Assembly: GCF_001613425.1 (NCBI RefSeq) | Contig: NZ_BDCI01000009.1 | Span: forward strand, 1-40,164 | DNA length: 40,164 nt | Direction of reading: 5' to 3' | Source: Nocardia vulneris | GTDB taxonomy: Bacteria; Actinomycetota; Actinomycetes; Mycobacteriales; Mycobacteriaceae | Notes under the pieces: generated by a model | Database searches by the model: none | What the model was told of the DNA's origin: nothing | Seen by the model: only the letters and a program-made list of their open reading frames with translations | In this document: piece after piece, positions 25,679 through 35,800 of the stretch | How the letters are laid out: every line of letters starts with the position of its first letter | Numbering within the stretch: the first letter of the stretch is position 1 | Made by a program: the position numbers and the translations under genes

Positions 25679-26176
25679 TCAGTCCCGGAAAAGCACTCGC
25701 CGCAGCGGTGATTTGGACGTCTCGGTCCGCGCCGTGGACATGATGAGCGAGGCGAACAGCTCGGCCTGCCGTTCGGCGAGATCGTCGTAGTCGCCGCGGT
25801 GCAGCACCCGCAGCACGGTCTCCGGTCGCACGTTGGGGAACAGGATCTGGACGGCCGCGTCCGGCGCGGTGGAGCGCTGCCCGCCGTGCGCGAGCAGCAG
25901 GTGTCCCACCTCGTGCAGGATGATGTGATCGGCGTGGTACTCCGATCCGGTCGCGTCGTAGGCGATCACGACATCGTCCGCGCGCTCCAGCACCAGCCCG
26001 CAGGGCAGTTGCCCGGCCACCTCCGCGGTCAGTGGCAGCAACCGAATCTGCTTGCCCACCAGCGCGGCAACCTGTTCGAGGAAGGTGTCGCGCCGCCAGG
26101 TGCGCGGCAACGCGAGCGTCCGCACCAACTGATGGACCTGTTCGGTCGCCGGATCTCGCTGTCTGAATCGCACCAT
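25679..26176 (-). CDS. ImmA/IrrE-family metallopeptidase-like protein
   Basis: A 165-residue soluble protein with the gluzincin motif HEVGH (His88, Glu89, His92) in DHIILHEVGHLLLAH and a likely third ligand Glu139 in ERQAELFAS. ImmA/IrrE proteins cleave or displace XRE-type repressors. Here no XRE regulator gene adjoins, and the downstream neighbour 9 bases away is the split membrane protein. The start is uncertain: ATG 26176 has AGAGG almost touching it, and the next codon is GTG with better spacing. A longer upstream frame contains no conserved sequence. It is transcribed away from the lipase. Confidence 0.8.
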   Translation of the reverse strand: MVRFRQRDPATEQVHQLVRTLALPRTWRRDTFLEQVAALVGKQIRLLPLTAEVAGQLPCGLVLERADDVVIAYDATGSEYHADHIILHEVGHLLLAHGGQRSTAPDAAVQILFPNVRPETVLRVLHRGDYDDLAERQAELFASLIMSTARTETSKSPLRRVLFRD

Positions 26177-26305
26177 GCCTCTTTGTTCGGCTGCTGGGCC
26201 GCAATCGGACTTTACCGGTCGCCGTGGCGGCCCGACCACCACGGCGACCGGCCCGCACCAACTTTCGCGACTCGCCCCGACTGAGACACCTCCTGCGGTA
26301 CTTTC

Positions 26306-26319
26306 TGTAACACGTTCTA
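26306..26319 (+). promoter_or_regulatory. KstR-type operator upstream of the lipase
   Basis: TGTAACACGTTCTA matches the KstR consensus tnnAACnnGTTnnA at every fixed position. KstR is the TetR-family repressor of cholesterol-catabolism genes in mycobacteria and rhodococci. The site lies 16 bases before the lipase GTG and 5 bases before its ribosome binding site. Other lipid-responsive TetR proteins use similar AACnnGTT cores. Confidence 0.5.
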
Positions 26320-26335
26320 GATCTGGAGGCCTACC

Positions 26336-27274
26336 GTGCGGCACATTCCCGGTTTTTCCCTACTCGTCGTCCTGCTCGCCGCGCTGTGTACGGTCACCGC
26401 GAGTCCCGCGCGAGCCGACTACCCGGTCGACTACAACTTCTTCGCGGGTATCCCGAACGAGCTGCTGAATCACGGTGGCTCGCTGCCCGGCAGCAACGAC
26501 TGGTCCTGCCGCCCGAGCGCCGCGCACCCCAACCCGGTCGTGCTGGCGCACGGTACCGGCGGTGGCGCGCAGACGAATTGGGGCGTGTATGCCCCGCTGC
26601 TGGCCAATCAGGGCTACTGCGTGTATTCACTCACCTTCGGCGCCTACGACCTGCCGTGGCCGATCTCGGCCATCGGCGGGATGCTGCCGATCGAACAGAG
26701 CGGACCACAGTTCGCCGCCTTCGTCGACCGGGTGCTCGCCGCCACCGGTGCGCAGCGGGTCGACATCGTCGGACACTCGCAGGGCAACCTCATCGGCAAC
26801 TACTACGTCAAGCGGCTCGGCGGTGCGGACAAGGTCGACAAGCTGGTCGCCCTCGCGCCGCCGTGGCTCGGTTCGAATGTGCTCGCCACCGGGGATATCG
26901 CGGCCTTCAGCAAGCGCCTCGGCGCCGGGCCCGCGTTCGATGTCATGGTCGGATCCCTGTGTCAGGCCTGCCGTCAGGCGGTGCGTGACTCGGACTTCCT
27001 GCTGGCACTGAACGCCGACGGCGTCTACCACCCGAGCGTCACCTACACCAATATCGCGACCCGCTACGACGAGATCGTGGTGCCGTACACCGCCGGACTG
27101 GTACCGGGGCCGAACGCTACGAATATCGTGGTGCAGCAGGGGTGTTCGGACGATTACTCGGAGCACGCCGGTGTCGCGGGCAGTCCCCGTGCGGCGGCAT
27201 ATGTGCTGAACGCGCTGGACCCGGCGCATCCCGGCCCCGTGCCGTGCGAATTCATCCCGCCGTTCACGGGGTAG
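26336..27274 (+). CDS. Secreted lipase/esterase, alpha/beta hydrolase (EstA/LipB-like)
   Basis: A 312-residue exported hydrolase. The signal peptide spans about residues 1-27 (MRHIPGFSLLVVLLAALCTV, cleavage near ARA-DYP). The mature enzyme shows the oxyanion turn AHGTGGG (71-77), nucleophile Ser148 in GHSQG, probable acid Asp245 in TRYDEIV and His277 in YSEHAG, the layout of actinomycete triacylglycerol lipases. GGAGG lies 6 bases before the GTG start at 26336. The KstR-like operator just upstream suggests induction during sterol use, perhaps to cleave sterol esters or other lipids. A shared terminator separates it from the NRPS cluster. Confidence 0.9.
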   Translation: MRHIPGFSLLVVLLAALCTVTASPARADYPVDYNFFAGIPNELLNHGGSLPGSNDWSCRPSAAHPNPVVLAHGTGGGAQTNWGVYAPLLANQGYCVYSLTFGAYDLPWPISAIGGMLPIEQSGPQFAAFVDRVLAATGAQRVDIVGHSQGNLIGNYYVKRLGGADKVDKLVALAPPWLGSNVLATGDIAAFSKRLGAGPAFDVMVGSLCQACRQAVRDSDFLLALNADGVYHPSVTYTNIATRYDEIVVPYTAGLVPGPNATNIVVQQGCSDDYSEHAGVAGSPRAAAYVLNALDPAHPGPVPCEFIPPFTG

Positions 27275-27280
27275 GCGTAG

Positions 27281-27309
27281 CGCTGCCCGCTCGACGCGAG
27301 CGGGCAGCG
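27281..27309. terminator. Bidirectional hairpin terminator between lipase and NRPS cluster
   Basis: A 13-bp perfect inverted repeat (CGCTGCCCGCTCG / CGAGCGGGCAGCG) with a 3-nt loop in the 45-base gap between convergent genes. Confidence 0.75.
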
Positions 27310-27319
27310 TGCGCACCGA

Positions 27320-28633
27320 TCAGGCGATCGCCTTGCGCAGCAGGTCCAATGCGTCGTCGGCGATGCGCACCGCCCGCTGCTCGGACACGATGTCCTCGAT
27401 ATAGGTGAAGTTCCAGAACAGCTGTCCGTGACTGGAATTCACCGTTCCCACGTAGTACCCGCTCATCGAGATACCGGCGATGAACTGGGCGCCGGAGACG
27501 GTCCACGCGCCGACGCGGTCGGGGAAGTCGAACCGGCCGATATTGGACAGGCAGATATTGCCGGGCCCGCGCTGTTCGGCCATCTTCATGGTCTTGCCGC
27601 TGTGCCCCAACGACTTCGGCGTGACCACGCCCAGCATCGAGACCAGCGCGAAATGCTGGCTCGCGGCGGAGCGTTCGCGCAGGTCCTGGTTGGTCTGCGC
27701 GGCGACGTCCCAGAAGTCCACGGCGGGTCCGTAGGGCAGCACCGTCGGCAGCGTGCACACATAGGCGCCCGCTTCGTCCGCCCCGACGGGCGGCTGTAGC
27801 TCGCCGCGGAAATCGACCGGTGAGCCGATGGCCAGTTTGCCCGCCTGGCCCGGGGTCAGCTGTTCCCCGATCGCGGCCGCCAACGCGGCGCTCAGCGCAC
27901 CGTGCACAGACACGCCTTTGGCCCGGCACGTGCCGGCCAGCCGGTCGAGTTCGTCGCCGTTCAGCTCCCGCCGGAGGAACCGGGTGCGGCGCCGCGAAGG
28001 CTCCACGGCCGCTTGCGCTTCCAGTCGCTTCGGCCGGGCCGCGGTCATCCGCAGTTCCTCGGCGAGCGCGACCCGCATCGATCGTGCCGCGCCGATCGCG
28101 CCCCGGAACTTCTTGGGCAGCCGCGCTTCCGGCGGATCGAACGTGGCCAGGCTCGTGACGGGAGCCGGATCGCGCTGTGCGGCTTCGGCGTAGGTCACCA
28201 GGTCCTGGAGCAGGCGCAGCGCCGACGTGCCGTCCGCGATGACATGGGACACCACCAGCACCACATCGTGGTCCGCGCCGAGATCGACGTGCAGCACGCG
28301 CGCCAGCGGTCCGCTCGCCCAGTCCGTGCCGGTCGCGAGTTCGACCTCGTCGACCTCGCGGGCCCAGGTCGCGTCGTCGCCGGTGACCGTGCGCACCTCG
28401 ATCCGCGCGGCGGTCGGGACGAATCTCGGGTCGGTGCCGTCGGCGTCGGCCGCGATGGCGACGCGCAGGAACGGGTGCCTGGCGGCCAGCGCGTCGGCCG
28501 CGGCGCGCAGCAGCGTGGCGTCGAGCGCGCCGTGCACCCGGACCCGGGAGACCACGTTCAGCGGCGAGACCTGGTCCAGAATCCAGTACCAGCGTTCGAT
28601 CGGGCTCAGCGGGCGCGACAGTGGGCCGGGCAT
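27320..28633 (-). CDS. Standalone condensation-domain acyltransferase (PapA-like)
   Basis: A 437-residue single condensation/acyltransferase fold. The active site is SHVIADG (129-135): the catalytic second His (His130) and Asp134-Gly135 are present, but the first His of HHxxxDG is Ser. The C-terminal half carries SPVDFRGEL and NIGRFDFPD in the place of the DFGWG region. The length and features fit the PapA5/phthiocerol dimycocerosyl transferase group, which esterifies acyl chains from carrier proteins or CoA onto hydroxyls. It is the last gene of the NRPS operon: its ATG overlaps the stop of the monooxygenase gene by one base. It may add an acyl group to the peptide product or release it. Confidence 0.82.
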   Translation of the reverse strand: MPGPLSRPLSPIERWYWILDQVSPLNVVSRVRVHGALDATLLRAAADALAARHPFLRVAIAADADGTDPRFVPTAARIEVRTVTGDDATWAREVDEVELATGTDWASGPLARVLHVDLGADHDVVLVVSHVIADGTSALRLLQDLVTYAEAAQRDPAPVTSLATFDPPEARLPKKFRGAIGAARSMRVALAEELRMTAARPKRLEAQAAVEPSRRRTRFLRRELNGDELDRLAGTCRAKGVSVHGALSAALAAAIGEQLTPGQAGKLAIGSPVDFRGELQPPVGADEAGAYVCTLPTVLPYGPAVDFWDVAAQTNQDLRERSAASQHFALVSMLGVVTPKSLGHSGKTMKMAEQRGPGNICLSNIGRFDFPDRVGAWTVSGAQFIAGISMSGYYVGTVNSSHGQLFWNFTYIEDIVSEQRAVRIADDALDLLRKAIA

Positions 28634-29817
28634 CAGTCCACGCTGCCTTGCACGCGCGCGGGCAGCGGGTCGACGGTGAAGCGCATCGGTTCCATGTTCA
28701 CGCGCTTGACCACCGAGGCGGGCGCGTAGCGCAGCACCAGATCCCGGGCGCCCACCGCCACCGGGTTGGCCAGCTGCTCGGTCATGCTCAGCCGCCGCGA
28801 ATCGGCGACCAGCTGCTTCGTCCGGGGAATGCGCTTGGTCTCGTAGTCACGCAGCGCCGCAACGATATCGGTGGCGCCCGCCAAAGACTGGGCGAGCACG
28901 TAGCCGTCTTCGATGGCCGAACCCGCGCCTTGACTGAGGCTGGTGAGCATCGGGTGCGCGGCGTCGCCGAGCAGCGTCACCGGTCCCTCGCCCCACCGGT
29001 CCGAGAACGGCCGGTCCTGGGCGGGCACTGCCACGATCGCCGCCGGATCGGTCTCCGCGATGGCCTGGCGCACCTCCGGCGCCCAGCCCGCGAACGCGGC
29101 GACGATCTCGTCCTTGCCGCCCTGCCACTCGCGGGCTTGTTCGGCGGGCATGTTCTTGGTGCCCCACCAGTAGGCGCGGTCACCGCCGATATCGATCAGC
29201 CCGAAGCGCTGGCCCGGTCCCCAGTAGTGGCCCGCGTACCCTTCGGTCATCCGCGGATGCCGGAACGGGATGATCGCCAGCCAGCAGAGGTAGCCGTACT
29301 CGCTCACCGGCTGCTCGCCCTGCAACTGGGCGCGCACGGTCGAGCGGATGCCGTCCGCGCCGATCAGCAGGTCACCGGTGGCCACCCGCCCGTCGGCGAA
29401 CGCCACCTCGACACCGCCGCCCGCACCCACCGTGTACCCGGTCGCCTTGGCGCCGTGGGTGATCGGCTGCGGCCCGCCCGCGGCCCGCAGCGTCTCGATC
29501 AGCTCGTTGCGGTGGATGCTGACCACCGGATGGCCGAGTTCGGCGGTGATCGCCGCGATCGGCAACTCGCGCAGCGGTTTTCCGGCCGCGGTCCGCAGTT
29601 CGAAGGTGCGCAGGGGCTGCCCGACGGTGGTGATGTCGAGGTCGAGCGCGGCGAGCACGGCCGTCGCGTTCGGCGCCAGCCCGAGCCCGGTGCCGGTCTT
29701 GCGCTGCTCGGTCGCCGCCTCGTAGAGCTCGACCTCGACGCCGACCCGGCGCAGCGCGACAGCGGCGGTCAGTCCGCCGATACCCGCCCCGAGCACAATC
29801 GCTTTCGTTGTTCCCAT
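28633..29817 (-). CDS. FAD-dependent monooxygenase, class A (aromatic hydroxylase-like)
   Basis: A 394-residue flavoprotein. It has the dinucleotide-binding motif GAGIGG (10-15), the ADG motif LLIGADGIRSTVR (150-162) and the second FAD motif LLGDAAHPMLTSLSQG (282-297), as in salicylate-hydroxylase and zeaxanthin-epoxidase-like enzymes. No membrane segment. The ATG at 29817 lies 5 bases after the NRPS stop codon, so it is translated together with the NRPS. It could hydroxylate or epoxidise the peptide or a precursor. Substrate unknown. Confidence 0.88.
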   Translation of the reverse strand: MGTTKAIVLGAGIGGLTAAVALRRVGVEVELYEAATEQRKTGTGLGLAPNATAVLAALDLDITTVGQPLRTFELRTAAGKPLRELPIAAITAELGHPVVSIHRNELIETLRAAGGPQPITHGAKATGYTVGAGGGVEVAFADGRVATGDLLIGADGIRSTVRAQLQGEQPVSEYGYLCWLAIIPFRHPRMTEGYAGHYWGPGQRFGLIDIGGDRAYWWGTKNMPAEQAREWQGGKDEIVAAFAGWAPEVRQAIAETDPAAIVAVPAQDRPFSDRWGEGPVTLLGDAAHPMLTSLSQGAGSAIEDGYVLAQSLAGATDIVAALRDYETKRIPRTKQLVADSRRLSMTEQLANPVAVGARDLVLRYAPASVVKRVNMEPMRFTVDPLPARVQGSVD

Positions 29818-29822
29818 TCGTC

Positions 29823-32800
29823 TTACCGCCTTGCCGTACTCGTAGCAGATTCCGCCGTGTCGAGGCTGGCCGAGAGCTTCTCGGCCAGCGTCCGCACATG
29901 CGGGTCGATCATCATGTTCAGGTGATCGCCGGGGATCGAAACGACCTCGAGCGCGCCCTCGATGTAGTCCGCCCAGCCGTTGGAGTCGCTGTCGAACATG
30001 GTGCCGACGATCTGGTGCGCGATGTCCACCCCGGGCGGCAAGCCCTGTTCCGCGCGCAGGAGCGTGACGTCCCGGTCGAGCGGTTCGAGCCGGTAGTCCC
30101 GCGCCGCAGCGGAATTGGCCTCGAAGACGTCGTAGAGCCTGCGGATCGAGCGCGCGGAGCTGCCCGCCGGCAGGATGCCGACGGTGATCGCCTCGGTCAG
30201 CATCCGGTCGAACAGCTCGTCGGTGTCCGCGATGTCCTCGTCGAACTCGAACTCCGCGGCCGCCGCCCCACGGGCGTACCAGAGCAGTTCCAGGAAGAAC
30301 CACTTCATCTGCGCCTGCTTCTTGATCGGCGCGCGTTCACCCGGCCGCAACGCGATGGTGTCGAGCAGCGTCACGCTGGCGACCTCGGATTTCGGTAGCT
30401 GCCTGGCGATTTCGAGCGCGACATAGCCGCCGAACGACCATCCGGCGACGTGATACGGCCCTTCGGGACGGACGCGCCGGATCGCCGCGAGATACGAGGC
30501 GGCCATCTCCGCCATCGACCGGATCGGCTCGCTACCGATGTCCGCACCCGCCGCCTGCAACGCGTACACCGGGCGATCCGCGGGGAGGTGCTTCGTCAAA
30601 GCCAAGTAGCACAGGACGTTTCCGCCGATCGGGTGCACCAAGAACAGTGGCGCGCCCGCGCCGTCGGCCCGCAGGGTGACCAACGGATCGAAGGCCCGGC
30701 GTCCGTCGTTGCGCACGATCGCGGCGAGCGCCGCCGCGGTCGGCGTGCTCACGAACGTGTCCAGCGGAATCTCGGTGTCCCAGCGCCGATTCAGGCTCAG
30801 CACCACGCGCATGGCGCCGACCGAGGTGCCGCCCGCGGCGAAGAAGTTCTGATCGGCGCCGATGGCGGGGATTCCGGCGAATTCGGCCATGATCGCCGCG
30901 ACAGCGGCCTCCACCTCGTCGCGCGGTGCGAGGTACTCGGGGGTGTCCGCGGCGAAGTCGAGCCGCATTTTCCGCAGCGCCCTGTCGTCGCGTTTGCCGC
31001 TCGGCGTCTTCGGCAGTTCGTCGAGCCAGGCGAATTGGGCCGGCACCATATGTGCCGGGAGCACGGTACGCAGCCGGTCGGTCAGCGCCGCGACTTCCGT
31101 GCCGAGTTCGTCCCCGACGAGGAAGGCGGTCAGGACCGCGTCGATACCGCCGAACTCCCGTGCCACCACCGCGGTTTCGGCGATACCCGGGAACTCCGCC
31201 GCCAGCGCGGCGATCTGCAACTCCACCTCGGCCGGTTCCACCCGGAAACCACGAATCTTCACCTGGCTGTCCGCCCGGCCCCGGCACACCACATCACCGG
31301 AGGCCAGGCGCACCCCGAGATCGCCGGTGCGGTAGAGGATCTCGCCGTTGGGCCCGGCGGGCACGAAGCGCAGTGCGGTCAGGTCGCCGCGCTGTTCGTA
31401 CCCGGAGGCGAGGGCCGCACCGCCCAGATAGATCTCGCCCTCGATACCGGTCGGCACCGGCCGCAGCCGGTGATCGAGCAGGTGTGCCTCGGCACCGGCG
31501 ATGGGACGTCCGATCGGCGGCAACGCGGGGAACCGATCCGGTGCGCCCTGCATCGAATAGCTGAGCGCGACATGGGTTTCGGTGGGCCCGTACTGATTCT
31601 CCAGCAGCACTCCGGGAATCGCGGCCAGCAGCTTCTGGACCTCGGGGGTGATCCGCAACTGCTCACCGGAGGAGACGATCACCGCCAGATCGGTGGGGTA
31701 GCGGCCGGTCGCGATCGCGGCCTCCGCGAACGCCTGCAACGCCACGAACGGCAGGAACAGTCGTTGCACCCGCTCGGTGATCACAGTGTCGAGCAGCGCC
31801 GTCAGATCGGAGCGATGCGCGGCGTCGGCGAGGCGCAGGAGACCGCCCGCGGTGAGCGTCGCGAAGATCTCTTGGAACGAGACGTCGAAGCTCAGGGGCG
31901 CGTACTGCATGGTGCTCATCGCCCGGGTGCCGGACTCCGCGCTGTTCTGCCACTCGACCAGGTTGGCCAGCGCACGATGCGGCATCACCACCCCCTTGGG
32001 CTCGCCCGTCGAGCCGGAGGTGAACAGTACGTAGGCGGGGGCATCCGGCGCCACCACGGGCAGCGGACCCGCGGGCTCGCCGGTACCGTCGGTGAGCGTG
32101 GCGGCGGCGAGCAGCAGTCCCGGATCCGGGACGAGGTCGGCGTATTCGGCGTCGGCGACGATCCGGGCCGGTGTGCTGCGCTCGATCATCGAGCGCAGCC
32201 GCTGTTGCGGATAATTCACGTCCAGCGGCACGCAGACCGCGCCCACCTTGGCGATCGCGAGCACGGTGGCGATCAGTTCCGGTCGGCGCTGCATCAGCAC
32301 GCCGATCCGAGCCTGCGGCGGCAGGCCGAGCGCGGCCAGCTTGCCGGCGATCACCTCGACGCGGAACGCGAGCTCGTCGTAGGTCCAGGCATGCGATTGC
32401 GACCGGATGGCGATCGAATCCGGCTGCCGGGCGGCCTGATCCGCGATCAGCTGGGCCAGATCTCGGGCATTGGCGCGATCGGCGCCGACATCGATCGCCG
32501 CATGGGGTTCGGCGACAATGCAACTGAGCAGCCGCAGGCACGCGGTCGCGAGCGCCGCGCACTGCTGCTCGGTGAGCGAGGTGTCGCCGTCTACCCGGAC
32601 CAGCATCCGGCCGTCGCGCGGATCGGTGGCCACGGTGAGCAGCACCGGGAAATTGGTTTCCTCGCGTGCGTCGAAGCCGAGGAACTCGAGGCCGTCGACC
32701 GCCGTGACCGCGCTGAAGACGTGGTAGTTGACGAAGTTGAACGCCGTCTCGAACACCGTGGCGCCGCGATCGGCGAGGATCGACCGCAGCGGATAGCGCC

Positions 32801-35800
32801 GATGGGGGTAGCTCTCGCGCTCGCGCCGCGCCACCTGGTCCACGGCGTCGAACCACGTCGCCGCGGTGTCGTCGAGGCGCATCGGCAATGTGTTGAGGAA
32901 CAGCCCCGCAATGGATTCCGCGTCCGCCCGACCGGGCCTGCCGTGCCCGATCACGCCGGTGGTCACGTCGTCCTGTCCGGTCAGCGCCCGCAGGGCGAGG
33001 CAGTGCGCGGCCAGGAACAGCGACTTCAGCGGGATCTGCTGCTCGGTACTGAAACGTTGTGCGGCGGCTTGCAATCCGCGTGGCAACAGCAGGGTGGTCT
33101 GCGGGCGGACGGCGGGGCCGTTGTCCGGCAGGTGCTGCCGCAGCGACGGCAGCGCGGTGGGGTTCGCGTTGTCCAGGAATTCGTGCCAGTAGGCCCGGTG
33201 CGCCGGATCGTCGGATGCCTGCTGTTCGATCTTCGCGTACTCGGCGAGCACCGTGGTCGGCAGCGGATCCGCCGCGACGCCCGGCAGCGCGAAACCCAGG
33301 TGGCTCAAATAATCCTGCAGCAGGCTGCGCATCAGGTTGGCCACGCTCCAGCCGTCCAGGATGGCGTGGTGGAAGCTGAGCACCAGCTCCACCCGCTCGC
33401 CCGTGTGGTAGACGCGCAGGTGGAACAGCGGCGCGCTACGGATGTCGTAAGCGAAATGCCTGCGCTGCTCGACGTATTCGTCGATCTGCGCCGCGTCGTC
33501 GGCCGATGCCACCGACAGGGGGTCGTCGACGCGGTGGCGCACGATCTGCAGCGGGACCGAGTATCCGGTCAGGTCGAACGCGGAGCGTAGCGCGGGCTGG
33601 CGGTGGACCAGCCGATCGAAGGCGGCACGGAACTGATCCTCCTGCCACGGCATCGCGAGCCGGTATCGGAAGACATCCTTGTAGAGCGTGGAATCGGCGC
33701 GCTCCGCGGCGTGGAAGAGCATGCCGAGTTGCAGCGAGGTCGCCGGGAACGCGTCCGCCGCGGCGTGCAGCGCCGCCCGATCGACCAGCGGGAGCAGTTC
33801 GAACAGCTCGGTCACCCGATCCGCTTCGGCCGGCGGCGCCGCGCTCACCTGCGCGGCGAGTTCGGCGATGGTCGGCGTGGCGAACAGCAGGTCCACGTCC
33901 AGATAGAGGCCACGCTGTTCGGCGGCCGTGCGCAGCGCGAGCGCCAGAATCGAGTCACCACCGTGGGTGAAGAAGTTGTCGTGCACCCCGATCGGGGCGC
34001 CGAGCACCTGCGCGCAGATCTCGACGAGCGCCGCCTCGGTGGCGTTGCGCGGCTGCCCGGCGCCCGCACCGCGCGCGGCGGACTCGGCGGCGACCAGCGC
34101 GCGGCGATCCGCCTTGCCGTTCGCGGTGAGCGGGATGGCGTCGAGTTCGAGGAAACGGCTCGGTACCAGGTAACCGGGCAGGCGCGCCGCCAGGTGCGCG
34201 GCCACGGTGTCCGCGGTCGCGCTACCGGGCTGCTCCGCGACGAAATAGCCGACCAGGTACGCGCCGTGCGTGTCCGAGGGACGGTCGAGCACGGCGGCGG
34301 CCCGCACTCCGGGTGCGCCGAGCAGCTGGTTCTCGACCTCGCCGAGGGTCACCCGGTTGCCGCGGATCTTCACCTGATCATCGGTGCGGCCCAGGTATTC
34401 GAGGGTGCCGTCGGCGCGCCAGCGGGCGATATCGCCGGTCCGGTACCGGCGTCCGCCCGGGACCGCCGGGTCCGGGACGAAGGCGGCTGCGGTGAGTTCC
34501 GGTTGGTCGAGGTATCCGCGGGCGACACCGACACCCGCGATGTTCAGCTCACCCGGCACCCCCGCCGGGACGCGGTGGCCCGCGGCGTCGCGGATCGAGA
34601 GCGAGATGTTCTCGATCGGACGGCCGATCGGCACGACCGGCAACGCCGCCGGGTCGGCCGGGCAATCGAAGTACGAGACATCGATGGTCGCTTCGGTCGG
34701 GCCGTAGAGGTTGACCAGCTGAGGTGCCCGCGTGGTCCCGGCGAACACCTGCGCGAAGCGCGACACCAGCTCGGCCGGCAGCGCCTCACCGCTGCAGAAC
34801 ACCCGGCGCAGGGTCGAAACACGCTGGAGCGCAGCGGGATCGGCACTCAGCTCGGCCAGGAACGGACCGAGCATCGACGGTACGAAGTGCAGTACCGTGA
34901 CGCCGTGCGCCGCGACCGCGTCGATGATCCGGCGCGGATCGCGTTCGCCGTCCGGGCCGAGCAGCGCCACCTCGGCGCCGGTCATCGACCACCACAGCAG
35001 TTCCCACACCGAGACGTCGAAGGTGGCCGGGGTCTTCTGCAGGATCACATCGGTCGCGTCCAGCGGATATCGCCGCTGCATCCAGGTCAGCCGGTTCACC
35101 ACCGACCGGTGCTCGACCATGACGCCCTTGGGCCTGCCGGTGGAACCGGAGGTGAAGATCACGTATGCGAGATCTGCTGGGGCGGCGCTCGATTCGGCGA
35201 GCGGCGCGGCTTGCTGGTGCACCGGGATCCGGCGGACCGGCCCCGGTGTGGCCTGCTCGTCCAGTTCGGGGGCGGTGATGACGAACCGCGCGCCGCTCTC
35301 CGCGATGACCATGGCGATCCGGTCGGCCGGGTAGCCGGGATCGATCGGGACGTAGGCGGCGCCCGCACGCAGCACGCCCTGGATCGCGATCAGCAGTTCG
35401 GGGGAGCGGGGCAGCACGATCGGAATCCGCTCGTCGCGCTGTACCCCGCGCCGGAGCAGCTCGGCGGCCAGCCGGTCTGCCTTGTCGCGCAACTGCCCGA
35501 AAGTCAGTGTGCCCGCCTCGGACAGCACCGCGCGGGCGTCGGGGGTACGCGCGGCCTGCGCGGCGAACAGCTGATCCAGCGTGGTGTCGGGAAACTCGGC
35601 GTCTGGCCCGTGTTCGAAGGATTCCAGTGCGGCGCGATCGGGTCGTGGCAGCCAGTCCAACTCGGCGATCGGCGCGTCCGGCGCGGCCAGCGCCGCGCGG
35701 AGCAGCCCGCCGACCTGCCGGATGGCGGCTGTGATCGGAAAGTTCTCGTCGAACACGTCTTGCGAGTCGAAGACGTGCAGATCCACGGTGCCGTCCCGTT

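Noticed and set aside
30450..33590. Long open frame antisense to the NRPS gene (about 1050 residues)
   Set aside because: A codon-bias shadow of the high-GC NRPS gene; the translation has no recognisable domain and no ribosome binding site.
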